Below, in pieces: positions 8,000-16,694 of a stretch of DNA of 47,775 nucleotides. Source of the stretch: DATIKM01 sp035477595 (GTDB lineage: Bacteria; Armatimonadota; Chthonomonadetes; Chthonomonadales; CAJBBX01); contig DATIKM010000008.1 in the NCBI GenBank assembly GCA_035477595.1, positions 1 through 47,775 on the forward strand, read 5' to 3'. The notes below the pieces were generated by a model, which made no database searches, was not told the origin of the DNA, and saw only the letters and a list, made by a program, of their open reading frames with translations. Both the position numbers and the translations under genes were made by a program. Every line of letters starts with the position of its first letter. Position 1 is the stretch's first letter.

Positions 8000-8790
8000 C
8001 GCGCGCCAGAACCGGTGGCTTCACGCTCCTTGAGATGATGGTTGCAGTCACCATGCTGGCGCTGATCACCAGCGCGGCCAGTCTGGCGATCTCGGTGGCA
8101 ATCCGCCAGCATGCTCAGGCGCGCGCTCTGCTCAGCGAGCTTGAGGAGGAGCGCGCGGTCCTCTGGACGATGGTGCGCGATATCAAGCACGCGCACGTCA
8201 GTCAGGACAATCCGGACTCGATCTTCCTCGCGAGCGGCTCGCAGACCGGCGCGGTGCTGACGCTGACTACGCGGGCAGCCCGGCTTGACCCGGGCGACCT
8301 GGCGCCGTCGGGGGAGACGATGGGGGGCGAGGTTGCGGAGCCGCGCCCTCAGAGCGATGTGGCTCTGGTGCAGTACGTGCTCGATCCGGAGGCGCGTACG
8401 CTCAGTCGCAGCGCAAGCACCACGCCGGGCGCCGCCGACCTACCGCTGCCCGGCGGACCGACGACCATCGTGTCACGCAACGTCTCTGCTGTGGAGTTCG
8501 AGTTCATCGACGAGGACCAGTCGGTGCGGATGGACTGGGCGTACGCCGCCTCGCCCGAGTCCGCCCTCGGTGTCGCGGTGGACACGGCGCAGTCGGACCA
8601 GTCGCTTCCGCGCGCCGTGCGCCTGCGGCTCACGCTGGTCGGCCCCGAGCGCCGGGCCACCGTGCTGACCACGACGGTGGCGCCCGTAACCCCCGATCCG
8701 GCGCCGCAGGGACAGGTGCCTCCGCAGCAGACCGGCGCTCAGGGCGGGACTGGCACCCAGGGCGGTGCCGGCGGCGGAGCGCGGCTATGA
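7996..8790 (+). CDS. gspJ: Minor pseudopilin GspJ
   Basis: A 264-residue minor pseudopilin with cleavage after Gly8 (MTRARTGG/FTLLEMMVA) and the +5 Glu. It has a hydrophobic helix, a helical stretch (LLSELEEERAVLWTMVRDI), then a beta-rich domain with the J-like pattern VSAVEFEFIDED. The last about 35 residues are Pro/Gln/Gly-rich (PAPQGQVPPQQTGAQGG) and probably disordered. The ATG overlaps the gspI stop (ATGA), and its own TGA overlaps the gspK ATG, so translation is coupled on both sides. Confidence 0.85.
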   Translation: MTRARTGGFTLLEMMVAVTMLALITSAASLAISVAIRQHAQARALLSELEEERAVLWTMVRDIKHAHVSQDNPDSIFLASGSQTGAVLTLTTRAARLDPGDLAPSGETMGGEVAEPRPQSDVALVQYVLDPEARTLSRSASTTPGAADLPLPGGPTTIVSRNVSAVEFEFIDEDQSVRMDWAYAASPESALGVAVDTAQSDQSLPRAVRLRLTLVGPERRATVLTTTVAPVTPDPAPQGQVPPQQTGAQGGTGTQGGAGGGARL

Positions 8791-10211
8791 CACTGGGCGC
8801 GCGCGTACGGGGCCAGGCGCTGGTGCCCGTGATGTTCATCGTCCTTATCATGACGGCCCTCGCGGTCGCGATGACGGCGAGCAGCCGCCAGCTCGTTCGG
8901 CAGTCGACCGGCTTCCTGTACGAGACACGTCAGTACTGGGTGGCGCGCGGCGCCGTGGAGTACGCTGCCGCCATGCTGGAGGAGGCGACCGCCAGCGGAA
9001 CGCGTCCGCCGGAGCTGGGCACGCTGCCCGGCACGGACGCGAACGGATGGACCCAGGAAGGCGACGCCTGGTTCAAGCTCGAGATCATCGACACCGCGTC
9101 CCGGTTGAACGTGAACACTGCGTCGGCCCGTGACCTTGCGATGTTGCCGGGGTTGAGGGATGACCCGGCCACGGCTCTCGCCATCGTGGACTGGCGCGAC
9201 GCCGACGACACGGAGGGTGCGCTGGAGAGCGCGCTGGGCGCGGAGGACTCGTACTACCAGTCGCTCTCGCCGCCTTACGCGCCGCGGAACGCACCGATCG
9301 GGAGCATTGACGAGTTGTTGCTGGTGCGGGGGATGACCCCGGCGCGTCTGCACGGTGTTCCCGTGGCGGACAACGCGGCGGCTTCGGGCGTCACCGGGGC
9401 TGCGGCGTCCGCCCGCAGTCGTCAGAGCGGCGGCGCTGGTGGCGGGGGTGCCGCCACCGAAGGTGACGATGCGCCGTCCATAGATGTGGGGAGCAGCGGC
9501 ATCGCGCTGGCGGAACTGCTGACCACCTTCTCGCAGGAGCTGAACACGGCGTCGGACGGGACGCGCCGTCTCAACGTCAACAGCGCCACGCAGGAGCAGC
9601 TTACGGAGCAGGTGGGGCTTCCGTCGGGACTGGCGCGGCAGATCGTCCAGCAGAGGCAGCAGAACCCGTTCGTCTCCATGGCCGACTTACTGGACGTCCC
9701 GGGCGTGACCCGCGCCATCATGCAGCGCTGCGCGGACCGGATCACGGTGAGCGATGCGGCCACGCGAGACGGCGTGGTGAACATCAACACGGCGCCGCTC
9801 GAGGTGCTGGCCGCCCTTCCGGGTGTAGACCAGACGATCTACGAGGCGATCATCACGGCCCGGCAGAGCGGCACGGTGTTCGGTGGGCTAGGGGACCTGT
9901 TCCAGCTGACGAGCCTGAACCGCCGCCAACTTCGGACCTTGGTGGACCATGTGAGCACGAAGTCGTCCGCCTACCTAGTGCGTGTCAGGGTGCGCGTTGC
10001 GGGCAGTCCGCGGGTGTACGCTGCGGAAGCGCTGGTGGTCATCGGGGGGGCGGTAGCCGAGGACACCACTGCAGGCGCGGGTATGCAGCCGGAGACCGGG
10101 CAGGAGGTCGCAAGCCGCATCGTGCAGTGGCGGACGGTACCGCGGATTCCTGGATGGAGCAGTTGGTCGGCGCCGCCGGTATACCAGTCTGTGGTGACGG
10201 CGCAGCCATGA
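8787..10211 (+). CDS. gspK: Minor pseudopilin GspK with helix-hairpin-helix repeats
   Basis: A 474-residue protein, the large tip pseudopilin. The N-terminus (GARVRGQALVPVMFIVLIMTAL) is prepilin-like but lacks Glu at +5, as is usual for GspK. An N-terminal alpha-beta region is followed by ComEA-like helix-hairpin-helix motifs: RLNVNTASARDLAMLPGL, RLNVNSATQEQLTEQVGLP and GVVNINTAPLEVLAALPGV. The first of these belongs to the usual GspK SAM-like domain, and the repetition makes the protein longer than the approximately 320 residues common in Proteobacteria. A Gly/Ala-rich linker lies around residues 195-235. The ATG overlaps the gspJ stop. Confidence 0.88.
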   Translation: MTLGARVRGQALVPVMFIVLIMTALAVAMTASSRQLVRQSTGFLYETRQYWVARGAVEYAAAMLEEATASGTRPPELGTLPGTDANGWTQEGDAWFKLEIIDTASRLNVNTASARDLAMLPGLRDDPATALAIVDWRDADDTEGALESALGAEDSYYQSLSPPYAPRNAPIGSIDELLLVRGMTPARLHGVPVADNAAASGVTGAAASARSRQSGGAGGGGAATEGDDAPSIDVGSSGIALAELLTTFSQELNTASDGTRRLNVNSATQEQLTEQVGLPSGLARQIVQQRQQNPFVSMADLLDVPGVTRAIMQRCADRITVSDAATRDGVVNINTAPLEVLAALPGVDQTIYEAIITARQSGTVFGGLGDLFQLTSLNRRQLRTLVDHVSTKSSAYLVRVRVRVAGSPRVYAAEALVVIGGAVAEDTTAGAGMQPETGQEVASRIVQWRTVPRIPGWSSWSAPPVYQSVVTAQP

Positions 10212-10261
10212 CGTGCCGCGCTGCCGCCTTGGTGGCTGCGCGTGAGAGGAGCTTTGGCCAC

Positions 10262-11887
10262 ATGGCCTCCAACGTGTCGGGGGTGCGAGCCAGGCTGCAG
10301 CGGACGACCGTGGTGGACGTCGGCTGGTCGGCCGTTCGCGCAATCGAGGTGGATAGCCGCGGCGGCGCCGCGCGCATTCTGAAGCGCGGCTCAGCGCCCC
10401 TCTCGCCCGGCGTGTGGGACGACCCGGCCGGGTCGCGAGACCGGATCGCCGAGGCGACCCGCGCCGCGCTCGCTGCCGGCGGCATCCATGGGCGCGACGC
10501 CGTCGCGGTGGTGCCCCGGCGCATGGTGACGGTCAAGGCCGCCCGATTCCCGCGCGCCGAGCCAGAGCAGATGGCCGGCATGGTGCGTTTCGAGGCCCAG
10601 CAGTACATACCGTTCCCGCTCGACGAGGTGGTGCTGAGCCATCGCGTGCTCGGAGATGCTGGCGAGGGCATGGTCTCGGTGCTCCTGGTTGCCGCGCGGC
10701 GGTCCCTGGTCGACGCGGTTGTCGCCGGCCTGGAGCAGGCCGGCGTTCGACCCCTGCGCCTGGCAGTGTCCAGCCTCTGCCTCAGCTCGCTTGTGCCCGT
10801 GGCCGACGAGGCGGTCGCCGTCGTGGTCGCGGAGCAGGGCAACGTCGAGATCGCCATCGCGCTCGATGGCCATCCGCTCTTCTCACGAGCCGGGGAGCCT
10901 GCCGACGGCGTCGACCGTGCTGCTGCCGTGGCCGGTGAGATCGGCCGGTCACTCACCGCGTTCCAGAACGAGCAACGTCGGACCCCCGTCGTCCGCCTGA
11001 TCCTTGCCGCGATGCGGGATGCCGGGGTTGGCGCCGCGGAGTTGCAGCCGTACCTGGACACGCCGGTCGAGCCGATGGGCGGCCCCGTGGGCGCCGGCGA
11101 TCCGGAGGGGGCGGCCTATGCCGTGGCGCTGGGGGCGGCCATTGAGGGCGGTGGTTCTGGAGGCGCCCTGAGCCTGCTTCCGCCGACCAGGGCGGAGCGC
11201 GCGGCTGTTGTCCGGCAGCGAGCCAGGGCTCTGGCAGTCGGGGCGCTGGCGCTGGTTGCCATCATCGCGGTGGCTACCTATACGAGTGCAGCCTCTGAGC
11301 GCACACGGCGCGAGTATGCGGGCGCCGCGCGCGAGAACCGACGTCTGGAGTCTCTGCAGAAGGCGCTCGCGCAGGTTCGGGAGGAGCATGGTCAGGCTGC
11401 CAAGACCTACCGCACCGTGATGGCAGGCACCTCCCGCAGGTTTCAGGCGGTCGACGTGCTGAAGGCCGTCAGCGACGGCATCCCGGCGGATGGCGCGGCG
11501 TACATCACCCAACTGACCTACGAGCGCGCCGGGTCGGTAACCCTCCGTGGCATCGCGCGGACGGAGGCGGCGGCGACGGAGCTCGTGCTGGCCTACCAGT
11601 CAGGAGGATCGTTCCGCGAGGCGCGCCTGGGCTACCTCGGCGACGCTCAGACCGAGGAGGCGCCGTTGCTGCCCGAGCTTGAGGGGTTGAACGGCGCGAC
11701 CCCCGGGCAGGCGACAAGCTTCCTGATCACATGCCGGCTCCCTGGGGCGGGCGCCGAACCAGGCGCCGGTGAGCGAGCGCCAACGGTGACCGTGCGCGAT
11801 CCTGAGGAGGCAGTCACTTCCGCGTCACGCGAGACTGTATCCGCCGGAACGCGCCCCAGCGCCGGCAGCAGGGGAGCGGATCGATGA
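10262..11887 (+). CDS. gspL: Type II secretion assembly protein GspL (PilM-PilN-like)
   Basis: A 541-residue bitopic platform protein. The cytoplasmic part (about residues 14-360) is an actin-like PilM/GspL-cyto domain, opening TTVVDVGWSAVRAIEV, with FPRAEPEQMAGMVRFEAQQYIPFPLDEVVL typical of PilM. A single transmembrane helix follows (ALAVGALALVAIIAVATYT), then a coiled coil and a PilN-like ferredoxin-fold periplasmic domain (GIPADGAAYITQLTYERAGSVTLRGIA). It therefore combines PilM and PilN in one chain, as GspL does. The start at 10262 follows GAGAGGAG with 10-base spacing; the alternative ATG 10208 overlaps the gspK stop (ATGA) and adds 18 residues. The TGA overlaps gspM. Confidence 0.85.
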   Translation: MASNVSGVRARLQRTTVVDVGWSAVRAIEVDSRGGAARILKRGSAPLSPGVWDDPAGSRDRIAEATRAALAAGGIHGRDAVAVVPRRMVTVKAARFPRAEPEQMAGMVRFEAQQYIPFPLDEVVLSHRVLGDAGEGMVSVLLVAARRSLVDAVVAGLEQAGVRPLRLAVSSLCLSSLVPVADEAVAVVVAEQGNVEIAIALDGHPLFSRAGEPADGVDRAAAVAGEIGRSLTAFQNEQRRTPVVRLILAAMRDAGVGAAELQPYLDTPVEPMGGPVGAGDPEGAAYAVALGAAIEGGGSGGALSLLPPTRAERAAVVRQRARALAVGALALVAIIAVATYTSAASERTRREYAGAARENRRLESLQKALAQVREEHGQAAKTYRTVMAGTSRRFQAVDVLKAVSDGIPADGAAYITQLTYERAGSVTLRGIARTEAAATELVLAYQSGGSFREARLGYLGDAQTEEAPLLPELEGLNGATPGQATSFLITCRLPGAGAEPGAGERAPTVTVRDPEEAVTSASRETVSAGTRPSAGSRGADR

Positions 11888-12480
11888 GCTCATGGTGGAG
11901 GCAACGGAACGCGCGTGAGCGTGTGCTCCTGCTGACTTGCATCGTGGTCTGTTTCGGGGCCGCCTGGCTGGTGCTGAGCCCGGGTCCGTCGCCACGCGGT
12001 CGTCAGCTAACAACAGCAGCGGCCCGGGAGCAGTTCAGGGAGGCCGAAGCGGAGAAGGTCCGACTGGAGCAGGAGACCGCCGATCTGCGAGCTGCGGTGA
12101 GCAAGGCTGTGTTTTCGGAGTCGCCTGACCGCCTGCTTCCGCGCGCCGTGAAGCGCCTGCAGACCATCGCCCGCGAGTCGGGAGTGGATCTGAAGGAGAT
12201 CAAGCCGGCGCGCGTGCGTACCGTGGCGGACGTGAGCAAGGTGACGCTGAACGTGCGGCTGGCGACCGTCGGCTTCGGCAGACCTGTCGTAACGTTCCTC
12301 TACCGTCTCGAGGAGCCGAGCGAGAAGCTGGTTGTGGAGAAACTGACCATCACCGCACCCGATCCGCAGGCGCGCACCGTCGAGGTGGAGGTGCAGGTAG
12401 CGATGTATACATCGGGCCGGGCAGGCGCGGACTCCGGGAACGACGTGGCCACGGATGAGTTCGGAGCAGGGAGAGCATAG
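11884..12480 (+). CDS. gspM: Type II secretion protein GspM (PilO-like)
   Basis: A 198-residue inner-membrane protein. A short cytoplasmic start (MSSWWRQRNARERVLL) leads to one transmembrane helix (LLTCIVVCFGAAWLVL), a coiled coil (REAEAEKVRLEQETADLRAAV) and a PilO/GspM-type periplasmic ferredoxin-like domain (VTLNVRLATVGFGRPVVTFLYRLEE, then LVVEKLTITAP). It pairs with GspL in the assembly platform of known systems. The ATG overlaps the gspL stop. Sequence identity in this family is low; the call rests on topology and position. Confidence 0.78.
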   Translation: MSSWWRQRNARERVLLLTCIVVCFGAAWLVLSPGPSPRGRQLTTAAAREQFREAEAEKVRLEQETADLRAAVSKAVFSESPDRLLPRAVKRLQTIARESGVDLKEIKPARVRTVADVSKVTLNVRLATVGFGRPVVTFLYRLEEPSEKLVVEKLTITAPDPQARTVEVEVQVAMYTSGRAGADSGNDVATDEFGAGRA

Positions 12481-12481
12481 G

Positions 12482-13294
12482 ATGAAGCGAACGAGGAATC
12501 GCCGATGGGCTCCGTGGGTCGCCGTTGCGGTGTGCGCCTGCACGGCCGTTCTGGTGATGGCGCAGACGCGCGGCAACTCAAACGAGCGCACTGCCTCTGC
12601 CGCGGAGAGACCTGAGCCTGCAGCGGAGCGCGTGGCCATCGAGCCTGCGCCACCCGCCCGCAGGCCACTGGACCACTACCTGGCCAGCGTGCGGGGCAGC
12701 CTCTTCAGCCCGGCGGCCCCACCGGTGCGGGCTGCGCCGGCTGCGGCGGTGCAGCCTCTGCCGGCTCCGGCTGCCGCGCCGGTGAACCCGTTCGCCGACT
12801 ACACGTATGCAGGGAGCGTCAACCTCGGAGGGCGCGCCCTGGCGCTCGTCGAGCACCGGACGACGCGGCAGGGGCAGTACCTTGCACAGGGCGACAGCTT
12901 CATGGGAGGCGAGGTGTCGCAGGTTGGCGAGCGGTCGATCACCATTCAGGTAGCGGGTACTGCGCACATCCTGTCGAAGTCGGACAGCTTCAGCCTGACG
13001 CCGCTCGACCGGCCGGCGGCCTTCCTGACCGCGCCGGCCCCCGGGCAGGCAGGTGCACCCGGTCAGCCGGGCGGGCCTCCCGGCATGACGCCAGGGGGTG
13101 CGCCAGGGGCGGCGCCCGGCGCAGTGCCGTTCCCAGGCTTCGAGCGGCTTCCCCAACGGACGCAGGAACGGGTGCGCGAGCGGATGCAGAACATGACCCC
13201 TGAGCAGATTCGCGAGGCGTCGGAGCGCTTCCGTGATCGCGCGTTCGAGGGCCGAGGGCGCCGTGGGCGCTCTGGTGATGGCGATGGCGGATGA
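12482..13294 (+). CDS. gspC: GspC/PilP-like pilotin-linker protein of the secretion system
   Basis: A 270-residue bitopic protein: one N-terminal membrane helix (APWVAVAVCACTAVLVMAQ), a Pro/Ala-rich linker, then a small beta domain resembling the GspC homology region or PilP (YTYAGSVNLGGRALALVEH, YLAQGDSFMGGEVSQVGERSITI). In known systems this part contacts the N0 domain of the secretin. After it comes a collagen-like Gly-Pro stretch and a charged helical end (MTPEQIREASERFRDRAF). ATG 12482 follows AGGGAGAG by 6 bases and starts just after the gspM stop. The PilP alternative is equally possible; position immediately before gspD supports the role. Confidence 0.7.
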   Translation: MKRTRNRRWAPWVAVAVCACTAVLVMAQTRGNSNERTASAAERPEPAAERVAIEPAPPARRPLDHYLASVRGSLFSPAAPPVRAAPAAAVQPLPAPAAAPVNPFADYTYAGSVNLGGRALALVEHRTTRQGQYLAQGDSFMGGEVSQVGERSITIQVAGTAHILSKSDSFSLTPLDRPAAFLTAPAPGQAGAPGQPGGPPGMTPGGAPGAAPGAVPFPGFERLPQRTQERVRERMQNMTPEQIREASERFRDRAFEGRGRRGRSGDGDGG

Positions 13295-13355
13295 GGGCTG
13301 CCGGACGTTGGGGGGCTGCGCGCAGCACGGCAGCCGGGGCGAGGAGGGTGATCCC

Positions 13356-16300
13356 GTGGTGACACTCAGACATAGAAACCTGGCTAATGCGACTGGCAGC
13401 CTAGTGGCCGTCGCAGCGGTGTGTGGGCTCCTCGCCGGCGGTGCGCCCGCAGGCGGACAAGCTTCTGGCACAAGAGACGGGAGGGCTCCGGACCGCTCCT
13501 CCGCGTCGCAGCGCGGTACGGCCGCTACGAACGCGCGACCGAGCGGGACCGTGCGGCTGTCGGTGCTGCCGCTACAGAACCAGCGGGGCGAGCGCGCTAC
13601 TGGTCAGCGCAGCGGAGGGCAGGGAGGCGGTCGCAGCGGCCAGGATCCCAGGCCTCCCGCCGGGCCCTCCGGGCCGGCGAACCCGGCGCCCACGCTCGGC
13701 GAGCTGAGCGTGCGTCAGGCGCCCGGGCCCGGTGGTCCGGCACCCGCGCCGGCCAGTCCGGCTCCTGGACAGACGCCAGCTCCCGCGGCTCCTGGACAGA
13801 CGCCAGCGCCTGCAGATCCTGGCGCCGCTCCGGCAGCGCAGGGGGCGCCTCCGCAACCCTTCGCCGGGCGGGCCGGCGGCACGGTGACGATGGACTTTCG
13901 CGGTGCCGACATAGGCAACGTGCTGAGGTTCTTCGCCATGGCGACCAACTGGCAGATCGTGCCCGATGGAGGCCTGACGGGTCCGGTTACCATCATCAGC
14001 CCGCAGCCGCTCACGATTGAGCAGGCGTTCCAGGTGCTCCAGTCAACCCTCGAGGTGCGCGGGTACTCGGGCCAGCTGGAGACGCGCGGCAACACACAGA
14101 TCCTGCGGATACTCCCCCTGGACCGCGCAGTGCAGAGCACGACCCTGCTCCGCGACGGGACGTCGGGCGCATCGCCGGACGAGCTCCGCAACCAGGTCGT
14201 CACGCAGGTGATCCCGATCGAGAACGTGGACGCCGGGATCCTGTCGCGCGAACTGATGCCTCTGGTCAACAGGGGCGCGAGTCTCGTTGGCAGCACCGGC
14301 ACGAACGCGCTTGTGGTGACGGACACGGCGAGCAACGTGCAGCGGGTGACCGAGCTAGTCCGGGCCCTCGACAGGGCTGCGAGTAGCAACCGCGTGGAGA
14401 TATTCGCTCTCGAGCGAGCCAATGCGACCGACGTCGCGGAAGCGGTAAACGGGCTCTTCCGCCAAGTCTTCACGCGTGGCAGGGCCGGCGGCCAGGACCA
14501 GGGGCGTAGGGGGCAACAAGGCCAGGCCCCGCAGGCGCCAGGGCAGCCCGTTCCGCCCGGCCAGGAGGGCCAGGCGCCCCCGGCGCAGCGCGTCGCGGTC
14601 GTCGCCGTGGCCGATGTTCGCACGAACTCCGTGCTGGTGGTTGCTTCGGACGACAACCTGCTCAGGGTCCGCGAGATCATCACGGCTCTCGACTCTGAGG
14701 AGGCCCAGGCTCTGCAGACCAGGCTGATCAAGATGCAGCACGCGAACGCGATGGACGTAGCAGATGTCATCAACCGCGTGCTTACCAACTCGGCGGTGGG
14801 GGGCACGATGCAGGGCGGGGCCACGTTCCGCGAGCGTGTCTTCGGTAGGGGCGGTGCAGGTCAGCAGGGCCGCCAGCCGACTGCCAGCGCAGACCCGTTC
14901 GCCAGAGTGGAGGCCGACGCTCGCACCAACTCACTGATCGTGACGGCGATCGCGGAGCGGATGGAGCAGGTTCAGCAACTCGTCGCACAGCTCGACGTGC
15001 CGGTCACGATGGAGAGCACGTCGTTTGTCGTGCCGCTCCGAAACGCGCAGGCCCAGGATGTCGCTCACGTGCTGGGCCAGGCCTTTGGTGGACAGCAGGG
15101 CGCCGGCGCACGCGCCGGCCAGGTCGGCGGCTTCGGCTTCAGCCCGTTTGGACAGCAGCAGACCGCAGCCCAGCGGCGGCAGTCGATCAACCGGCGACAG
15201 GGCACCACGACGCAGCGCACTCAGGGTGGTCGTGCAGCCCCGGTGGTCGGTGCGAACGGGATCACGGGCACGCTGACGCCGAACGGGTTCGTGCCCGACG
15301 TCGAGCCAGTCGCGTTCGAGCTGGAGGACGCCGACCCGTCGCGTCAGTTCGTGTTCGGCCAAGCCGGAGGCGGCGGGCTGTTCGGCCGCCAGCAGCAGGT
15401 CACGCCGCAGTTCGGCCGGGGGCAGGGCGGAAGCCACGTCAACCTCCTGCAGCTGCTCAACAACGTGGGCGTGGTGGCCGAGCCGAGCAGCAACAGCCTG
15501 ATTATCACCACGACGCCGGACAACATGACGGCGATCCGCGACATCGTGGAGCAGCTCGATCTGATTCCGCGGCAGGTGATGATCGAGGTGATCATCGCGG
15601 AGGCGAGCCTCGACAGCACACAGAAGCTTGGCTTCCAGTTCGATGCCAGGGGCGTGGGAACGGTCCTGAACGAGCGATCCACGGTCACCGGATCGACGAG
15701 CTTCCCGCTGGGCGGGAACGCGACGGCCTCCGCCAACATCCCCTCGCCGCTGAGTCCGGGAGCGCAGATCGGGCTCCAGGCGGTCAGCGGCCGGTTCAAC
15801 GGGCTCATGCAGCTCCTCGCGTCCGACCAGCGCGTGCGCATCCTCTCCACTCCGAGGGTGTTCACATCCAACAACCAGCAGGCCACGGTCGACGTGGTCA
15901 CGCGAGTGCCGTACGTCACCAGCACTTTCACGGGCGGGCTCAACATCGGCCAGACCCTCAGCTACGACTACCTCGACATTGGCATCCAGCTCGATGTGAC
16001 GCCGAGGATCACTGCCGATGGTCTTGTGACGATCGACGTGTTCGCCACGGCCAGCGACCTACTCGGGTTCGACGCCGTGGCATCGACGGTGGACGCCGCC
16101 GGCCGCGTCACGTCGCAGCAGGCGCCGCGCACGTCTGAGCGCTCGACCGACACCTCGGTGAGTGTGCGCGACGGCGACATCGTGGTGCTGGCGGGGCTCA
16201 TGCGGGACAACAGGACCACGTCGTCCAACAAGGTGCCTCTGCTCGGCGACATCCCGCTGATCGGCCATCTCTTCCGATCGACCAACACGACATCGACGAA

Positions 16301-16604
16301 GACGGAGCTGATGATCTTCCTGATCCCTCACGTCGTGGATGGTCAGCGTGGCGCCGACCTGGTGCGCGACGAGTCCGCGCGCATACGACGGGCTCTGCCG
16401 GACCTGCAGAAGCTGCACCCGATGCTCGGGCAAGATGCCCAGCCTGGGACGACGCCGCCCGGCCAGCCTGCACCGGGCAGCGGCAACGCGGCTCCCTCCG
16501 TGCCGCAGGCCCCAACGCCCGGCGCTCCTGGCGCACCCGAGACGCCTGGCACGCCAGGCAACCCGACGGCGCCTGGCGACCTCCCAGTCCAGCCTGCCCG
16601 CTAG
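13356..16604 (+). CDS. gspD: Type II secretion outer-membrane secretin GspD, unusually long
   Basis: A 1,082-residue secretin, against roughly 650-750 in most type II systems. A signal peptide (residues about 1-32) precedes a Gly/Pro/Gln-rich segment (33-170) and an N0-like domain from TVTMDFRGADIGNVLRFFA (about 176). Four further N-type ring domains begin near residues 281, 345, 452 and 553, several interrupted by Gly/Gln-rich insertions. The secretin domain runs from about 739 (VMIEVIIAEASLD) to 990 and carries the hallmark VPLLGDIPLIGHLFR. A Pro-rich tail of about 90 residues ends the protein. The start is GTG 13356 with GAGGAGG 8 bases upstream, which places the signal peptide at the N-terminus; the longer open frame overlaps gspC. 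It is the last gene of the operon. Confidence 0.93.
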   Translation: MVTLRHRNLANATGSLVAVAAVCGLLAGGAPAGGQASGTRDGRAPDRSSASQRGTAATNARPSGTVRLSVLPLQNQRGERATGQRSGGQGGGRSGQDPRPPAGPSGPANPAPTLGELSVRQAPGPGGPAPAPASPAPGQTPAPAAPGQTPAPADPGAAPAAQGAPPQPFAGRAGGTVTMDFRGADIGNVLRFFAMATNWQIVPDGGLTGPVTIISPQPLTIEQAFQVLQSTLEVRGYSGQLETRGNTQILRILPLDRAVQSTTLLRDGTSGASPDELRNQVVTQVIPIENVDAGILSRELMPLVNRGASLVGSTGTNALVVTDTASNVQRVTELVRALDRAASSNRVEIFALERANATDVAEAVNGLFRQVFTRGRAGGQDQGRRGQQGQAPQAPGQPVPPGQEGQAPPAQRVAVVAVADVRTNSVLVVASDDNLLRVREIITALDSEEAQALQTRLIKMQHANAMDVADVINRVLTNSAVGGTMQGGATFRERVFGRGGAGQQGRQPTASADPFARVEADARTNSLIVTAIAERMEQVQQLVAQLDVPVTMESTSFVVPLRNAQAQDVAHVLGQAFGGQQGAGARAGQVGGFGFSPFGQQQTAAQRRQSINRRQGTTTQRTQGGRAAPVVGANGITGTLTPNGFVPDVEPVAFELEDADPSRQFVFGQAGGGGLFGRQQQVTPQFGRGQGGSHVNLLQLLNNVGVVAEPSSNSLIITTTPDNMTAIRDIVEQLDLIPRQVMIEVIIAEASLDSTQKLGFQFDARGVGTVLNERSTVTGSTSFPLGGNATASANIPSPLSPGAQIGLQAVSGRFNGLMQLLASDQRVRILSTPRVFTSNNQQATVDVVTRVPYVTSTFTGGLNIGQTLSYDYLDIGIQLDVTPRITADGLVTIDVFATASDLLGFDAVASTVDAAGRVTSQQAPRTSERSTDTSVSVRDGDIVVLAGLMRDNRTTSSNKVPLLGDIPLIGHLFRSTNTTSTKTELMIFLIPHVVDGQRGADLVRDESARIRRALPDLQKLHPMLGQDAQPGTTPPGQPAPGSGNAAPSVPQAPTPGAPGAPETPGTPGNPTAPGDLPVQPAR
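13761..13814 (+). repeat. 27-base tandem repeat inside gspD
   Basis: Two adjacent 27-base units (13761-13787 and 13788-13814) sharing the core GCTCCTGGACAGACGCCAGC, followed by a partial third. They encode PGQTPAPA-type repeats in the low-complexity segment before the N0 domain. The in-frame length means copy number can change without breaking the gene. Confidence 0.8.
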
Positions 16605-16622
16605 GCGGGATTGGGCGCACTG

Positions 16623-16671
16623 CACAAAGCCATCGGCCCCGCGGATCACACGCGGGGCCGATGGCTTTGTG
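16623..16671. terminator. Bidirectional terminator between gspD and tldE
   Basis: A perfect inverted repeat with 21-base arms (16623-16643 and 16651-16671) and a 7-base loop. The GC-rich inner stem is flanked by AAAGCC/GGCTTT, which supplies a short T run on either strand. It lies 18 bases after the gspD stop and 23 bases before the tldE stop, so it serves both convergent operons. Confidence 0.9.
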
Positions 16672-16694
16672 GGGCTGGGGTGGCTCGCCGTGTG

